Assembly: GCA_001414485.1 (NCBI GenBank)
Contig: LLEY01000075.1
Span: forward strand, 1-64,000
DNA from: Calycina herbarum
Taxonomy: Eukaryota; Ascomycota; Leotiomycetes; Helotiales; Pezizellaceae
Direction of reading: 5' to 3'
DNA: 64,000 nt
A model generated the notes under the pieces. It was not told where the DNA came from, did not search any database, and saw nothing but the letters and a program-made list of their open reading frames with translations. The translations under genes and the position numbers were made by a program. Shown piece by piece: positions 22,270-33,121 of the stretch (positions within the stretch are counted from its first letter, which is position 1; each line of letters begins with the position of its first letter).

Positions 22270-25200
22270 TTACAATTCAACGTCTATTAGATTGGTTTGT
22301 ACCTTCGTATCTGGAGAGTAATTTTCCATCACCCAGCTCCAAATCTTACTAACAAGTACTTTATCAACAGGCCCAACTCTCTGCATCGCCTCACTCTCAA
22401 AACGAGAATTATTTGTGCAAAAGAGAACTTCCGAGGATTTGGGACCCGTATTTTCGTAAGCTGATTTCCAAAACCCTAAGAGTCTTTTTGCTGGGTGATT
22501 CCCTTTTTCCAATGCTCGTAACCACACTGCTGGTTCTACAATGTCAAACTTTTCTGGTGCCAATTCCCGCGCCCACATAAGCAGGTCATTCCATGAGGAA
22601 CTTTGAGACTGGTTGACCAAATGATATACCATACAGCCATCACTTTGTCCTTCGTTGAGAGTAATTTCAGTGACTGCAGCTGCGGCAATATCCAATGGTA
22701 GCCAGCTCAATCTTTGATTGAGAGCCGGTAGGCATCCGAGTAGACCAACCGTACTCAAAATGAGTGGAAATGCTTCATTGGTGTTCCAAATCCCATGTTC
22801 GGTATCTCCTGTAAGTTGTCCAATTCGTAAAATCTTTACCCTTCCTCTCATACTCTGGGTTTGAGAAGCCTTGAAGCAGATAGCTTCAGCAACCCATTTG
22901 CTTTGAGAATATCCCAGACTGCCGCCATCTGCTGGAACTTGTGATATGTGTTCTTTAACAGAAGAGGAATGAGCAGAATTACGAACGCTAGCTACGCTAG
23001 AGCAAAATATAAATTTTGCTGGATAATGACATGACTCCGTAAGAGTAATAAGATTTTTAATACCGTGGATGTGGTCGGGGACGAATGATTTAAGAGGGAG
23101 TGCAAAGTTTACTGCCCATGCGGCCTAATATAATTAGAAAACACAGAAATTATCGGAGAAATAAGTTCTTACATGGATTACATGAGTAGTCTCTTGCCTA
23201 ATTTTATCCAATCTTGAAGATGAGAGTCCCAAATCCGATTTCCCGAGCTTTGAGGCTAGACACACGACTGTGTCGTCCGAGTCAGACAATTGAGACTTGT
23301 GTCGCTGGCGCAGACTTTTGGAGACTCTCAGTCGCGCTTCATTATCATCTGCTGCTCGCACCAAACAGATAATTTTACGTGTGTTTGAGTCAGAGCGGAG
23401 AAGGTTCAATACGTGAGAACCCAATGCTCCTGTTGCACCCGTGAGTAGCTGTGAAGAGTCAGCTTACGGCAATTGACTAAATTCAAGGAGCACTTACAAT
23501 TCCATGTGAAGTAGGGTTTCCAAATTTCTCCCTTTTGGGGAGAAACTCGAAATTAGAGAATCGCTTGATCACCTCGCACATTTCACCAGATTCCATCTCG
23601 AGACCAGATGAGGTACCATCACGTAAATCAAGTATGTAACGGGAAAGTCTACTTGGTAAGCGACATGCAGAACCTGGCAGCAAAGAACTTACCTAGCAAC
23701 ATTTCCACAATCGTAGACAATATTCCAAGGAAGAGATTCTGTTCCCCAATCAAATCTCTACAAATCTGTCAACAACTCGACATGGGGATTAGGCTAATAG
23801 TAGATTGACCATACCTTCTGTATGATGTTCTTTATCGCGATAGCCTTCGCTGAATCAACACCATGGTGATAAAAGTCGGATTCATCACCCACATCAGAAT
23901 TCTCGCCTAGCATTTCTCCAACTATACTACTAATGAGTGATACCATATCTTGGTAGGCGTAATGCGATATATCGTGTCTCTTACAATTCGAATGGTACAG
24001 ATTTTCGATATCTTCTGAAAATGTTTGTTCCGCTGCAATTCGAATTATGGTCCCCTTGCTGCTCCTCTCAAGTGCAGGTGAACTTCCAGACATAATCATC
24101 AGCATATCTCTCGATATTTTGGCGTGGGCCTCCCCCTTCGTGTTTGCATTCCGAATCACTTCCCAAATTTCGTCCTCAGAACTAGGTTCCTTAGAACCAT
24201 CTACTGGGAAAACGAGAACACCAGGAACCTGTCTTCCATTTCCAAATATAAGGACTTCTTTGATCAACGGCGATTTGGATCTGATTGATTCTTCCATGGG
24301 AGATGGGTCAAATTTCTTCCCTGTAATCAAGGTAATCTGACTATCACTTCTGCTGTGATACCTCCAAGCTCCCTGGATTGTCGGGTGGGCTTCAAAAAGA
24401 TCGCTCGTTGCAAAGGCTCCATCACTTCTATTTCTCTTTGCCATTTGAGGCCAATTATTTGGAACAACTAGTTCAAATAGGTTAGGAGAATTGCTTTGTT
24501 TTTCGAATTGGAGCAGATTGTTTCTTGGTGAGGTGCGAAGATATTCCCAGTTTTTGTCTGTCTCATATGTTCGGTGAGAGGAAAGGAGAAAACCACATTC
24601 GGAAGAGCCGTACCTCGAGACGAGGTTCACACCTCCAGCAACCAAGGTATCTCCAATATTGGTAGGAAGTGCCGCTCCCCCAACACCGACAAGGGTCATT
24701 TCTCTAAGCATTTGCATTCCCATCGAGTCTTGAGCGAGAATCTGGAGGACATAAGGAACACTGGTGAAGTACTCAATCTTTTGGTGCTGTACTTGGGAGG
24801 AGACAGTGACACAAGAAATGATATTTTTGGCGGTGATTGGCACCTCAGCAGTGGGAAAAAGCCAGATAAGGGCCTTGCTTGTCCATGCTCGTAGACAATC
24901 CGTCACACCTGCGTGATATAAAGGAGTGGTTGAAAGTGTAGCAGAGGGCTGGCCATCCAGGCATGGTAAAACTGCGACAGCACCATTGTGGGTCTGTGTG
25001 ATTGGCTTTGGGAGTCCACTTGAAGTTCCAGACGTATGACGAAAAAAGGCTACCTCGCTTGTTGATTGTTTGCGCAAAGGTGTATATTCTATAGAGCCCT
25101 CTCTTGGTCTGGTTACTTCTAGGATGTTTTCGTTTTGAGATTGCCAAAACAATAACTGGGGTTCAAGGTTCAAATCAAGGTGGGCTGTTGAGTGAGCGAG

Positions 25201-25789
25201 TTCAGCATGCTCCTTGTCGTGGAACAATACTGAAACATTGCATGCCTTGCACAATTGTTTGATGGCTGGTGGCTTACACTGAGGTCTGATTGAGAATTAG
25301 TTGAGGAACGATTTGATATCATATGAATAACACCTCTGCAAAACAGCCTCAACTTACGCAATTAATAGTACGGAAACTCCAGCTCTCATGAGGCCTAACC
25401 AGGCAAACAGAAAATCCAGTGAGCTTGAACAGAGAAGTCCGACGCATACCAACTTGTCATCCACCACTAATTTTTTCAATATATTTGTAAATCCTGAAGC
25501 AATTGCCAAAGATCCCGTTCGTAGTTCGCCGAATGCTGCAATGTGTTAGAATATATTTAGACACCCTCAAAAACAACCTACTGAAATTATCATGACCCCA
25601 TTTTCTATCTTTTCTCGGAACCGGAAAAGCAACAGCCCAGTTATTTGGGACTCGCTTTGCTTGTATATCTATGAGATCATTCATGGTTTTGAACTCTGAC
25701 GGTTTTCTGGAATTTATCTCAGCTGCTTCGCCTAACGTGCAGGTGAAGTAGTTCGCCATCGAAACCGCATTTTTGATTTCCGTCGACAT
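22270..25789 (-). CDS. NRPS-like adenylation-thiolation-reductase (carboxylate reductase)
   Basis: Seven exons (25789-25582, 25535-25358, 25285-23815, 23757-23693, 23648-23498, 23448-23173, 23124-22270) splice with consistent phases to 1067 residues. The adenylation domain has the phosphate-binding loop HTSGTSSGLPKP (about 212-223) and YGSSECG. A carrier domain has the phosphopantetheine serine at about Ser607 in GVDSAKA. The reductase domain has the Rossmann motif LTGATGALGS (about 693) and the SDR pair Tyr855/Lys859 in GYSQSK. There is no condensation domain. Such enzymes activate a carboxylic or amino acid, load it as a thioester and release it by NAD(P)H reduction as aldehyde or alcohol. 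It is divergent from the aldo-keto reductase gene across 421 bp, next to the mycosporine-type core genes. The substrate is unknown; glutamine/glutamate or a mycosporine carboxyl is an inference. Confidence 0.93.
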
Positions 25790-26210
25790 TGTTAGGTGTT
25801 CCTTGAAAGAAAAATTTTGTTTGGAAAGTCTCAGGATGCAGCTCGGTTTTTGGGGTTATGTAATGGATGTTTGAGGACACAATTCAACGGCGGCTACACG
25901 ACCAATGTCGAATACGTCACGGCCGTTAAACAGGCAAATTAAGCCAGGGCCTAAATTAGCATACCACCAACAGCGCACAACCTTTAATTAAGTGACGATG
26001 AGAATGTTGTTGAGTGATGATAGGCGTGATATAGAAGATGTTTGCAAATTTCTAGCAGTTCAGACATCAAGATGCGTCATGGATAAAAGTGGTGGCGTCA
26101 ACTGTCTTACTTTACGTGGAGCCGGAACAACATAACTCATCAAAGCTGCGACAGTAAACGTCTGTCAAGAACCTGGATCATATTCTTATACAGACCGGAA
26201 AATTTTCATC
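25790..26210. promoter_or_regulatory. Divergent promoter between A-T-R and aldo-keto reductase genes
   Basis: These 421 bp must contain the start signals of both genes, implying co-regulation. An 8-bp palindrome ACGGCCGT at 25919-25926 is a candidate binding site for a Zn2Cys6-type regulator, which commonly reads CGG triplets. That role is a guess. Confidence 0.6.
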
Positions 26211-27175
26211 ATGGCCTCAAAACTTTCCATCGACGACTGTTTTGTTCTACCCAATTCCTCAGTCAAGATTCCTCGTCTCGGCTTCGGGGTCTACAAAGCA
26301 GCTGGAACAAAATGTACTGAGGCGACTCTGGCAGCACTTAAGGCAGGCTATCGACATATAGACTCAGCCGAGTAGGATATGACTCCTTAACCTTTCGTCT
26401 GTCCGGCCCACTGACTGCTTTTGAACATTGTAGGGTATACGGCAACGAAAAAGAGGTGGGGGATGCGGTGCGACAATCACAGCTAAAACGCTCTGAAGTT
26501 TTTATCACAACCAAGATTTACTTGGCAGCTGGCAGTGTGGATAGCACGTACCAGAAGCTTTTGGAAAGTGTAAAGAACATCGATGGAGTTGATGGATATG
26601 TGGATTTGTTCCTTATCCACAACGCTAGCGTAGGGGAAAAGAATAGAAAGGAAATATACTTGGCTATGGAAAAACTCCTTGATGAAGGAAAGACTAGGAG
26701 CATCGGGGTTAGCAACTGGGGAATTGGACATATTGAGGAGCTCAAGACATACGCAAAGGTTTTTCCACCGCATGTTATTCAAATCGAGGTAAGTCAACCA
26801 AACTCCGAGAAAAAGTATACCATCTAAATAATCGGGTAGCTTCACCCCTTTTGCCAGCAACGAGAAGTAGTAAAGTATTGCCAGAAAAATGGCATTGTTG
26901 TAGAAGCATATTGCCCTATTGTTCGTAACCAAAAAGCTGAGGATTCAACTTTGAAAGAAGTGGCAAGAAAGCACGGAAAGACTGTTTCTCAAGTCTTGAT
27001 TCGGTATTGTTTGCAGAAAAACTGGGTACCTCTACCAAAGAGCGAAACACCATCAAGAATTACCGAAAACGCGGATGTCTATGATTTCGACTTGGCAAAG
27101 AACGATATGTCGAAAATCGATGGACTGGACCAGGGGAAGGCTGGGGCTCTTGTACTAGCCGTAGATAACGAATAG
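26211..27175 (+). CDS. Aldo-keto reductase
   Basis: This NADPH-dependent aldehyde or ketone reductase has 283 residues from exons 26211-26371, 26434-26788 and 26840-27175. The catalytic tetrad is complete: Asp51 and Tyr56 in DSAEVYGNE, Lys81 in FITTKIY, and His116 in FLIHNAS. Other landmarks are LGFGVY, IELHPFCQQREVVKYC and the cofactor-end segment PLPKSETPSRITENADVYDF. The tag reading GCC GAG TAG at the first donor is removed by splicing, and the Kozak context is good (CATCATGG). Its divergent pairing with the A-T-R gene suggests it reduces the aldehyde that enzyme releases. Family sure; pathway role inferred. Confidence 0.93.
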
Positions 27176-27671
27176 GGATTTGAACGATGTCATTTTGTTG
27201 CTCGCCAACGTTGTGTTTTCTGTTATGGTGGGGGATGAGGACCAGAGCAACTTCACATTGCGGAATGTAGTAGTCAAGAGATAGAGCTGAAAAGAACGCT
27301 GCGAAGTTAGACGAATTCGAATTCAACTTATTATAACTTCTGTCAATTTAACATAAAGTGCTGTTAGTTTTAAAACAAAATGCTGCCAGAGTTGTTCAAC
27401 TCAACAGTAGTATTCAAACTCTGCAGTAATGGGGGAATAATTCGAGGAAAACAGACATAATAAAGATGTGACTGCTGGTGGGACATCGGCGGTATGACTT
27501 TTCCATATTGTGCAGCTATATCGGATCACTGATTGAAAGAAAGACTATGTTGGCAAACTCGAGAAGCTTATTGTTTATGAAATAAGAGAGAGAAACGACT
27601 TTGATTTTAAATTTGGCTCATAGTAAAGAAAGCGTATGCATAATAAGCTCCTTCCCTCCACAGCAGCAAAT
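27176..27671. other. Convergent 3' intergenic region inside the cluster
   Basis: It lies between the ends of the aldo-keto reductase and ATP-grasp genes. It is AT-rich and holds no open frame worth calling. Confidence 0.6.
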
Positions 27672-29150
27672 TTAACATTCATAAAACCTTGAAGTACTGA
27701 CGTTGCAGCGACTCCACCACCTGCCTGTCACAATGCGCACCGACAAGAAAAGGGGCCAGTATCCAATATGCAACCACCACGTCGGCCATGGGTCCCAAAC
27801 TTCATATGTTCCGTCTTTCCAATATAGCAAATGCTCCCTCAACTCCCCCCACTTGGACAAAACCTCCCGAAATCTGATCTTGAAAGCCATGAATTCCAGC
27901 AACGGAAGAATGAGGCAAGTCACGATTTCATGAGCGACCCAATACTGCCCTGAGCCCAGTGGTTTTGCAATAAGAGGCGTCCCGGAACCATCACCTCCAT
28001 CCAACACACTCAAGTAGACCTCCACCATCTCTTCCCTCTGATCGCTAAATAAAATGATAGCAGTATGAGTCCTGGGGTTGCATTCAATGGGCCGCAATCT
28101 CTGAGTCCTCTGCGCCCCAGTCCCCACTTCATCAGCGAAAAAGTCGAGAGAGAAATGTCCTGTCAGTCTTTCTCCCATTTTCTGTACATATGTCTCCGTG
28201 AATTCCAACATTCCCTTGAACAATTCCGACTCTGGCGATAAAGCTTGATATTTCATCAGCAAATCCGTTGAAGGACAAGCTGTGAATGCTCTAATTTTTC
28301 CACGCACAATCAATGCATGTGTACAGTATTCCTCCCCGCTAATGAATTCCTGTAACACAAACGGACGTTCGATACTGGGTCGTAAACTTGAGATATATTC
28401 GCTGGTGGACGCTTCAGAAGTCGAGGGAAGAAGTCGCATTTCAGTTCGGACGGAATCCTCGATGCCGACACACTTCATGATATATCGTATTTTGCTTGTG
28501 AGGGGATTGAGTGGACGTAATACTCGCATGGCATCTTCGGTGGAATTGACTGCATGCGTATCTGGAACCGGGAGTCCTATTTCCCGCGTGTTTTCAAGAA
28601 ACGAATCTTTCTCGTGCAAGATTTTGGTTGTATCAATGTTGAACTGAACGACTTTGCATTTTGTCTCTTTTTCCAAACATTCTGCTGTCTTCGCATCTTC
28701 AAGGGCTGAAGCGCTTTTGGAGCAACTGATATACAAGTCCACATTCTCAGCCCTCACAATCTCGAGTAATTTCTGGGTTGATGTTTTCGTGGAATTGCTC
28801 TTTGGGAGTCTGTAGAATTTGGCCAGGCACTTGGAGAACCTTGCACATACTGGAATCCCAAAATGTTCGAAATCAGCTCCAATTACTTTGTGACCTGACA
28901 AGTAAAACGAGCGAGCTATCGTGAGTCCCTTGCTCATTCCAACACCCGTGATGAGCACTGTACGGCGGCGAAATGTTGGCGAAGCTTGTTTCTCACGTAT
29001 CTTGGTGGACTGGAGGTCGTTGTATCGTGAGAGGATTGAGCTGAAAAATGCAAAAAGAGTACATAATGGCGCAAGCAGAATACAGAGGGCTATTAAAGAG
29101 GAGCTCTGCAAAAAGTGCAAATAAACCGGAGTAGATGCATTGAGAGGCAT
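27672..29150 (-). CDS. ATP-grasp ligase, MysC-like candidate, with membrane segments
   Basis: A single-exon protein of 492 residues from the ATG at 29150 (MPLNASTPVYLHF); the frame runs further upstream, but that part (to 29417) is not needed and looks like leader. A membrane segment lies at about 17-40 (SLIALCILLAPLCTLFAFF). Then come RRTVLITGVGMSKGLTIARSF, an N-terminal ATP-grasp subdomain, RPFVLQEFISGEEYCTHALI, and a metal-binding end RPIECNPRTHTA. In mycosporine synthesis an ATP-grasp enzyme joins 4-deoxygadusol to an amino acid. The C-terminal part adds hydrophobic segments (CLILPLLEFMAF and WWLHIGYWPLFLSV), unusual for a soluble ligase and suggesting membrane attachment. It lies between the reductase pair and the O-methyltransferase. 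Amino-acid choice is unknown. Confidence 0.85.
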   Translation of the reverse strand: MPLNASTPVYLHFLQSSSLIALCILLAPLCTLFAFFSSILSRYNDLQSTKIREKQASPTFRRRTVLITGVGMSKGLTIARSFYLSGHKVIGADFEHFGIPVCARFSKCLAKFYRLPKSNSTKTSTQKLLEIVRAENVDLYISCSKSASALEDAKTAECLEKETKCKVVQFNIDTTKILHEKDSFLENTREIGLPVPDTHAVNSTEDAMRVLRPLNPLTSKIRYIMKCVGIEDSVRTEMRLLPSTSEASTSEYISSLRPSIERPFVLQEFISGEEYCTHALIVRGKIRAFTACPSTDLLMKYQALSPESELFKGMLEFTETYVQKMGERLTGHFSLDFFADEVGTGAQRTQRLRPIECNPRTHTAIILFSDQREEMVEVYLSVLDGGDGSGTPLIAKPLGSGQYWVAHEIVTCLILPLLEFMAFKIRFREVLSKWGELREHLLYWKDGTYEVWDPWPTWWLHIGYWPLFLSVRIVTGRWWSRCNVSTSRFYEC

Positions 29151-29782
29151 GATTTCGATGCAGCGAGTTAGGAGTAGGAAGCTTCCAACTTTTGGAGTGA
29201 TATATAGAGAAGAGCTTGTCCTATGCAAAGCTATCACACTGACGTAACCAATCACATCAAGGGCGTCATCAGGACTCTTTAGCCGCTTGCGACTGCTGAT
29301 TTTGTCCTCCAGTAATAACGCCATCATGACACCTTTAGATATATTGTTGACTTCGAGTGTATTCCTTTGGCTCACCATACACATCATATGGATTAGTGTC
29401 TCAAGTGAGGCGCGCATCGGATATCCGACGTGTTCTATTGGTCCTGTCCTAGGAAGGCACTGTTCTAGAGTCCTTCTTTTTGGTGAGATATACTAGTCTT
29501 GCTGTCATCTCCCTTAGTTTTACACCTGAGTTGCTGACGCGTACACACGTGATGTGTATGGACAGCCGAATGGACACCAGACGTTCGCGTATTTTTGCAT
29601 GTCAAAGTAGGGAAATAGGGAAATAGAGAGGGGGCTTGATTGAGGGTTTCGTCATTTTTCGAGTTCTGACGAGGAAAATATAGACAGTAAACAAAATCAC
29701 AGAAGGTCACCGGTTTTCTTGCTCGATGGTTGGTCATATCTTTTGGTTTTTTATTACTGCCTTCAAACACCGGATTCTAGAA
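29151..29782. promoter_or_regulatory. Promoter region of the ATP-grasp gene and 3' flank of the O-methyltransferase
   Basis: Read on the minus strand, a TATATATCACTCC element stands about 50 bp before the ATP-grasp ATG. No other gene is visible. Confidence 0.45.
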
Positions 29783-30811
29783 TCAGTTTCCACCATCAGT
29801 TTCCTCCCCTACACAAACAGTAATCTCAACACCATCCTGTTCTGAATTAGCTTCCCATAAAAAAATATAATGGCAAATAAAACTCACAGGCTCTCCAGAT
29901 GGCTCAAAACTTTCTCTCAGCTCGCTTTTGTACTTGAGGTTGGGATTACCCTTTTGGCTGTCTTCCACTTCCCGAGAAAATGCGTCCCTCTTCTTCTCAA
30001 CACTACTTCGTACATATTTCAAGTACGGTGGGTTGCCAGGATAAATAACATTATCGGCTACAAGTACTGTACCCTCGCTAATCAAACCCAAAGACTCGCA
30101 AATTTTGAGATCTTGTGTATACAGCGGCTTGTGATGATCAAGAAAAACCATGCCCAACTTGTTGCGCTGTGTTTGAGTGCCAAACAGAGTCTTAATACTC
30201 TCACTGCTTTGCCCTACAACTACTTCGACAACATCGTCCAGGCCTGCAAGTGCCACCTAATCTCGAGGTCAGTTACGCCTTTTCTAGGAGTACGCCTAGG
30301 AAGAAAACAAGTAGCAAGAAGGAAACAAGGAGGTGAGGAGGAAATAATGTCTCGATCCTCATGAAACAACTTGAGAAGAATTCGGACCACTTACCAACGT
30401 TTTGATATTCTTAGCGAATTTAGGATTCATTTCCAGACAAAAGTACTTTCCCCCACCAGCCGCTCGCTTCATTGCGTCAGAAAAAAGTAATGTGGAATAT
30501 CCACAATACCCTCCTAATTCTAGCATGATTTTTGGTTTTGTATTTTGGATGACTTCGGTTACTATCTTGCCCTTGTCTTCACCGATATTCATAAGGTACT
30601 TCGTTCGTGCGAATTCGTCAATGGCTCCGAGAATCTTTGAAGGAGAGCCATGTAGTCCGGGCTGTTTCTGAATGAAGGCCACGAGTTCTTCCTCTCGTCC
30701 GTCATCATACTGTGAAAGCGTCAGTTCAATCATGGGCGCATTTCATTGCCTACTCACATAGATGCCTTCGTCCTTGGCTTTATAAGCTTTGCTTTCATCA
30801 AAAGAAGGCAT
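29783..30811 (-). CDS. Catechol-type O-methyltransferase (MysB-like candidate)
   Basis: Exons 30811-30758, 30709-30395, 30256-29888 and 29836-29783 give 263 residues. The SAM site is MLELGGYCGYSTLLFSDAM, followed by FCLEMNPKF. Metal and catalytic residues of the COMT family are visible in VFLDHHKPLY (Asp, then Lys) and LVADNVIYPG (Asp-Asn). The cluster suggests it methylates desmethyl-4-deoxygadusol to 4-deoxygadusol. The start MPSFDESKAYKAKDEGIY was preferred; an in-frame ATG at 30922 would add 37 residues of weak character. The last intron is 51 nt without a stop, so its retention would insert 17 mostly hydrophobic residues near the C-terminus (see findings). The gene is divergent from the cyclase gene. 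Confidence 0.88.
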
Positions 30812-31402
30812 ATCGGAGAGTCCCTTTGTTGTGTCTGTAGATGTGTCTGATTGTGTAAATTGCAAGTTCGAAGGAAGTACAGATGTGAAGGTTGGTAACG
30901 CGAAAAATGTCGAACATGTCATTGGTAAGTTAGATTTGGGAGCGGTCCAGGACCGGCTGGCTAGCCAACTCCTGGTATTCGTAATATGCAATCATGATTT
31001 CATTTCAAGCTATTGCAAGTGCTGGAGAAATCCATGGCGTTCATACGGGAAAGTATGTTGATGTCATTGACTCCCAATGTTGATGTCATAGTAGCTCATT
31101 GTTCCAGCTCTGTAGAACAATTCAAATTTTAACCGAGATCCTTTGGACCAATCAGCTTCGATAGCCAGGAAAAGAACTTTCAACTTGGAATGTCCGGTTT
31201 GATCGGAGGTATTTTGCGGGAGCATACGCCAGATCCACATTATCATGGAGTGGTGTATGCTGATATGATCATGAACAGAATCGCTTGTTGTTTGATCAAG
31301 CACCGTGCGGACTCTCCCTAGAAATAGAAACTCATATCCTTCTTTCCTTTTACTTCCGGTCTACATTCTTTTTTTTTACCTCTCAGATCCCATTCCTTCA
31401 CC
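30812..31402. promoter_or_regulatory. Divergent promoter between O-methyltransferase and sugar-phosphate cyclase genes
   Basis: A 591-bp region shared by the two first-step enzymes, with a CT-rich, T-run tract (about 31340-31390) just before the cyclase ATG. No ATG-initiated gene lies inside. A shared regulator with the other divergent promoter at 25790-26210 would be expected; I could not find an obvious common palindrome by eye. Confidence 0.6.
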
Positions 31403-33121
31403 ATGTCAGACCTCAAAGCATCAGTCGCCGAGACAAAAACCACTTCGGGTCACAACGGCTTCCATGTAGAAGGTTACGAGAAGATTGAATATGACTTCAC
31501 ATTCATTGATGGAGTTTTCAACATCGAGAACAACAACTTGGCTTCCTGCTACAAGAAATGGGGAAGATGCTTGGCCGTCACTGACATGAATATCCATGAT
31601 ATTTATGGCAAGCAAATGGAGGCATACTTCAAACACCATGATATCAAACTTACTATTCATCAAACCAAGATTGGAGAGAAGGCCAAGACGATGCCGACCC
31701 TGTTGAGCATTGTTGATTCGATGAATGAGTTCGGAATTTTTCGCAAGGTTCGTGGTATGACCATAAAAGTCAGCCTAAATGCATGTTACTCATAGTGTTG
31801 TAGGAGCCAGTTTTGGTCGTTGGTGGAGGACTAGTGACAGATGTTGCTGGGTGAGTTTCCAATGCTCCCTTCTCACTTCTCTCACTGACATGGAAAAGGT
31901 TCGCTTGCGCTGCATACAAGCGAAATACAAACTTCATTCGAGTTCCCACCACCGTCATTGGACTTATCGATGCATCTGTCTCCATCAAAGTTGCCGTCAA
32001 CTATGGCAACTACAAGAATAGACTGGGTGCTTATCACGCCCCAATTCATACCTTCTTGGATTTCACCTTTTTGCGAACTCTTCCCACAGCCCAAATTCGA
32101 AATGGCTTTGCCGAGTTGATCAAGATTTCAACTTGTGCCCACCTGGACACTTTCAACCTTCTGGACAAATACGTGAGCATTCCACAACCTTCTCAATTCA
32201 TCATTCTTGCTAATTGGAAGACAGTGCGAGCAGCTCATCGAAAAGTCATTCGGCCGCGCTGATGGCTCTTCCCAAGAGCTTATCAACGCCGCCGATGCCA
32301 TCAACCGCGAAGGTATTCACGTCATGTTAAAACTCGAAACTCCAAATCTCCACGAGATTGATCTCGACCGAGTAATTGCCTACGGTCACACCTGGTCACC
32401 ACTCCATGAGCTCGTGCCGGAGACACCACTTCGTCACGGCCATGCTATCAGTATCGATATGGCATACTCTGCCACCTTGGCCAACAACCGAAAGCTCATT
32501 ACCGACGAGGAACACCGACGTCTACTCAATCTCTTTTCCCGAGCTGGTCTCTCAATGGACCATCATCAATTCAATGAGGAAATCTTAGAGAAAGCCACAA
32601 GCGCAATTTTGAGAACCCGAGATGGACAACTACGTGCTGCCGTACCAAACCCAATCGGCTCTTGCACCTTTTTGAACGATGTTTCAGCAAAGGAGATGAA
32701 TGAGGCATTGAGAAGACACAAGCAGCTCATGAAGGAGTATCCCAGAAATGGAGAGGGTTTGGAGGCTTATGTCGATGCTTCCGATACCGGATACACTGAA
32801 AATGCGAAGTTGGAAGAGGAGGAAATTTTGGAGAGGGCAGCAAAGAAGGCGGGTAACCTGAATGGAAGCAACGGACACACGAACGGACAGAACGGACACT
32901 CCAAAGGCACTAATGGACACTCTAACGGAACCAATGGACACTCTAACGGAACCAATGGACACTCTAACGGAACCAATGGACACTCCAACGGAACTAATGG
33001 ACACGTCAAAGGTACCAATGGACATACAAATGGAACCAATGGACACGCAAATGGGCAAAAGAAGGGTACGAATGGCAGTAGCATCGAAACCAACTCGATT
33101 AAGAACGGAAACAGTGTCTAA
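31403..33121 (+). CDS. DHQ-synthase-like sugar-phosphate cyclase (DDGS/EEVS type) with Asn-Gly-His repeat tail
   Basis: Exons 31403-31747, 31804-31850, 31899-32172 and 32225-33121 give 520 residues. The core matches the dehydroquinate-synthase superfamily: EPVLVVGGGLVTDVAGFACA (cofactor loop), RVPTTVIGLIDASVSIK, RNGFAELIK, YGHTWSPLHE and LRHGHAISIDM, which carry the metal-binding Glu/His and catalytic Lys. NRLGAYHAP and the YGHTWSP form (not the GHTFGHA of DHQS) point to the sedoheptulose-7-phosphate-using subgroup, that is, desmethyl-4-deoxygadusol or 2-epi-5-epi-valiolone synthase. Together with the O-methyltransferase and ATP-grasp genes, DDGS is favoured. From about residue 430 a 7-residue NGHSNGT-type repeat forms a low-complexity tail. 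The first donor is the weak GTTCGT. Confidence 0.92.
32863..33057. repeat. 21-bp in-frame repeat coding for NGHSNGT
   Basis: About nine imperfect 21-bp units (core AATGGACACTCTAACGGAAC) lie in frame in the cyclase gene. Four central copies are nearly identical at the DNA level, which suggests recent unit duplication and likely length variation between isolates. Confidence 0.9.

Noticed and set aside
29151..29417. N-terminal extension of the ATP-grasp frame
   Set aside because: The extension has no family character, and the ATG at 29150 is better placed after a TATA-like element.
31748..31803. Reading through the first cyclase intron
   Set aside because: The frame ends within 50 nt, and splicing restores EPVLVVGGG directly; the weak donor GTTCGT is accepted.
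32684..33093. Two antisense open frames over the cyclase tail
   Set aside because: They exist only because the 21-bp repeat is stop-free in several frames; the sense frame is the real gene.
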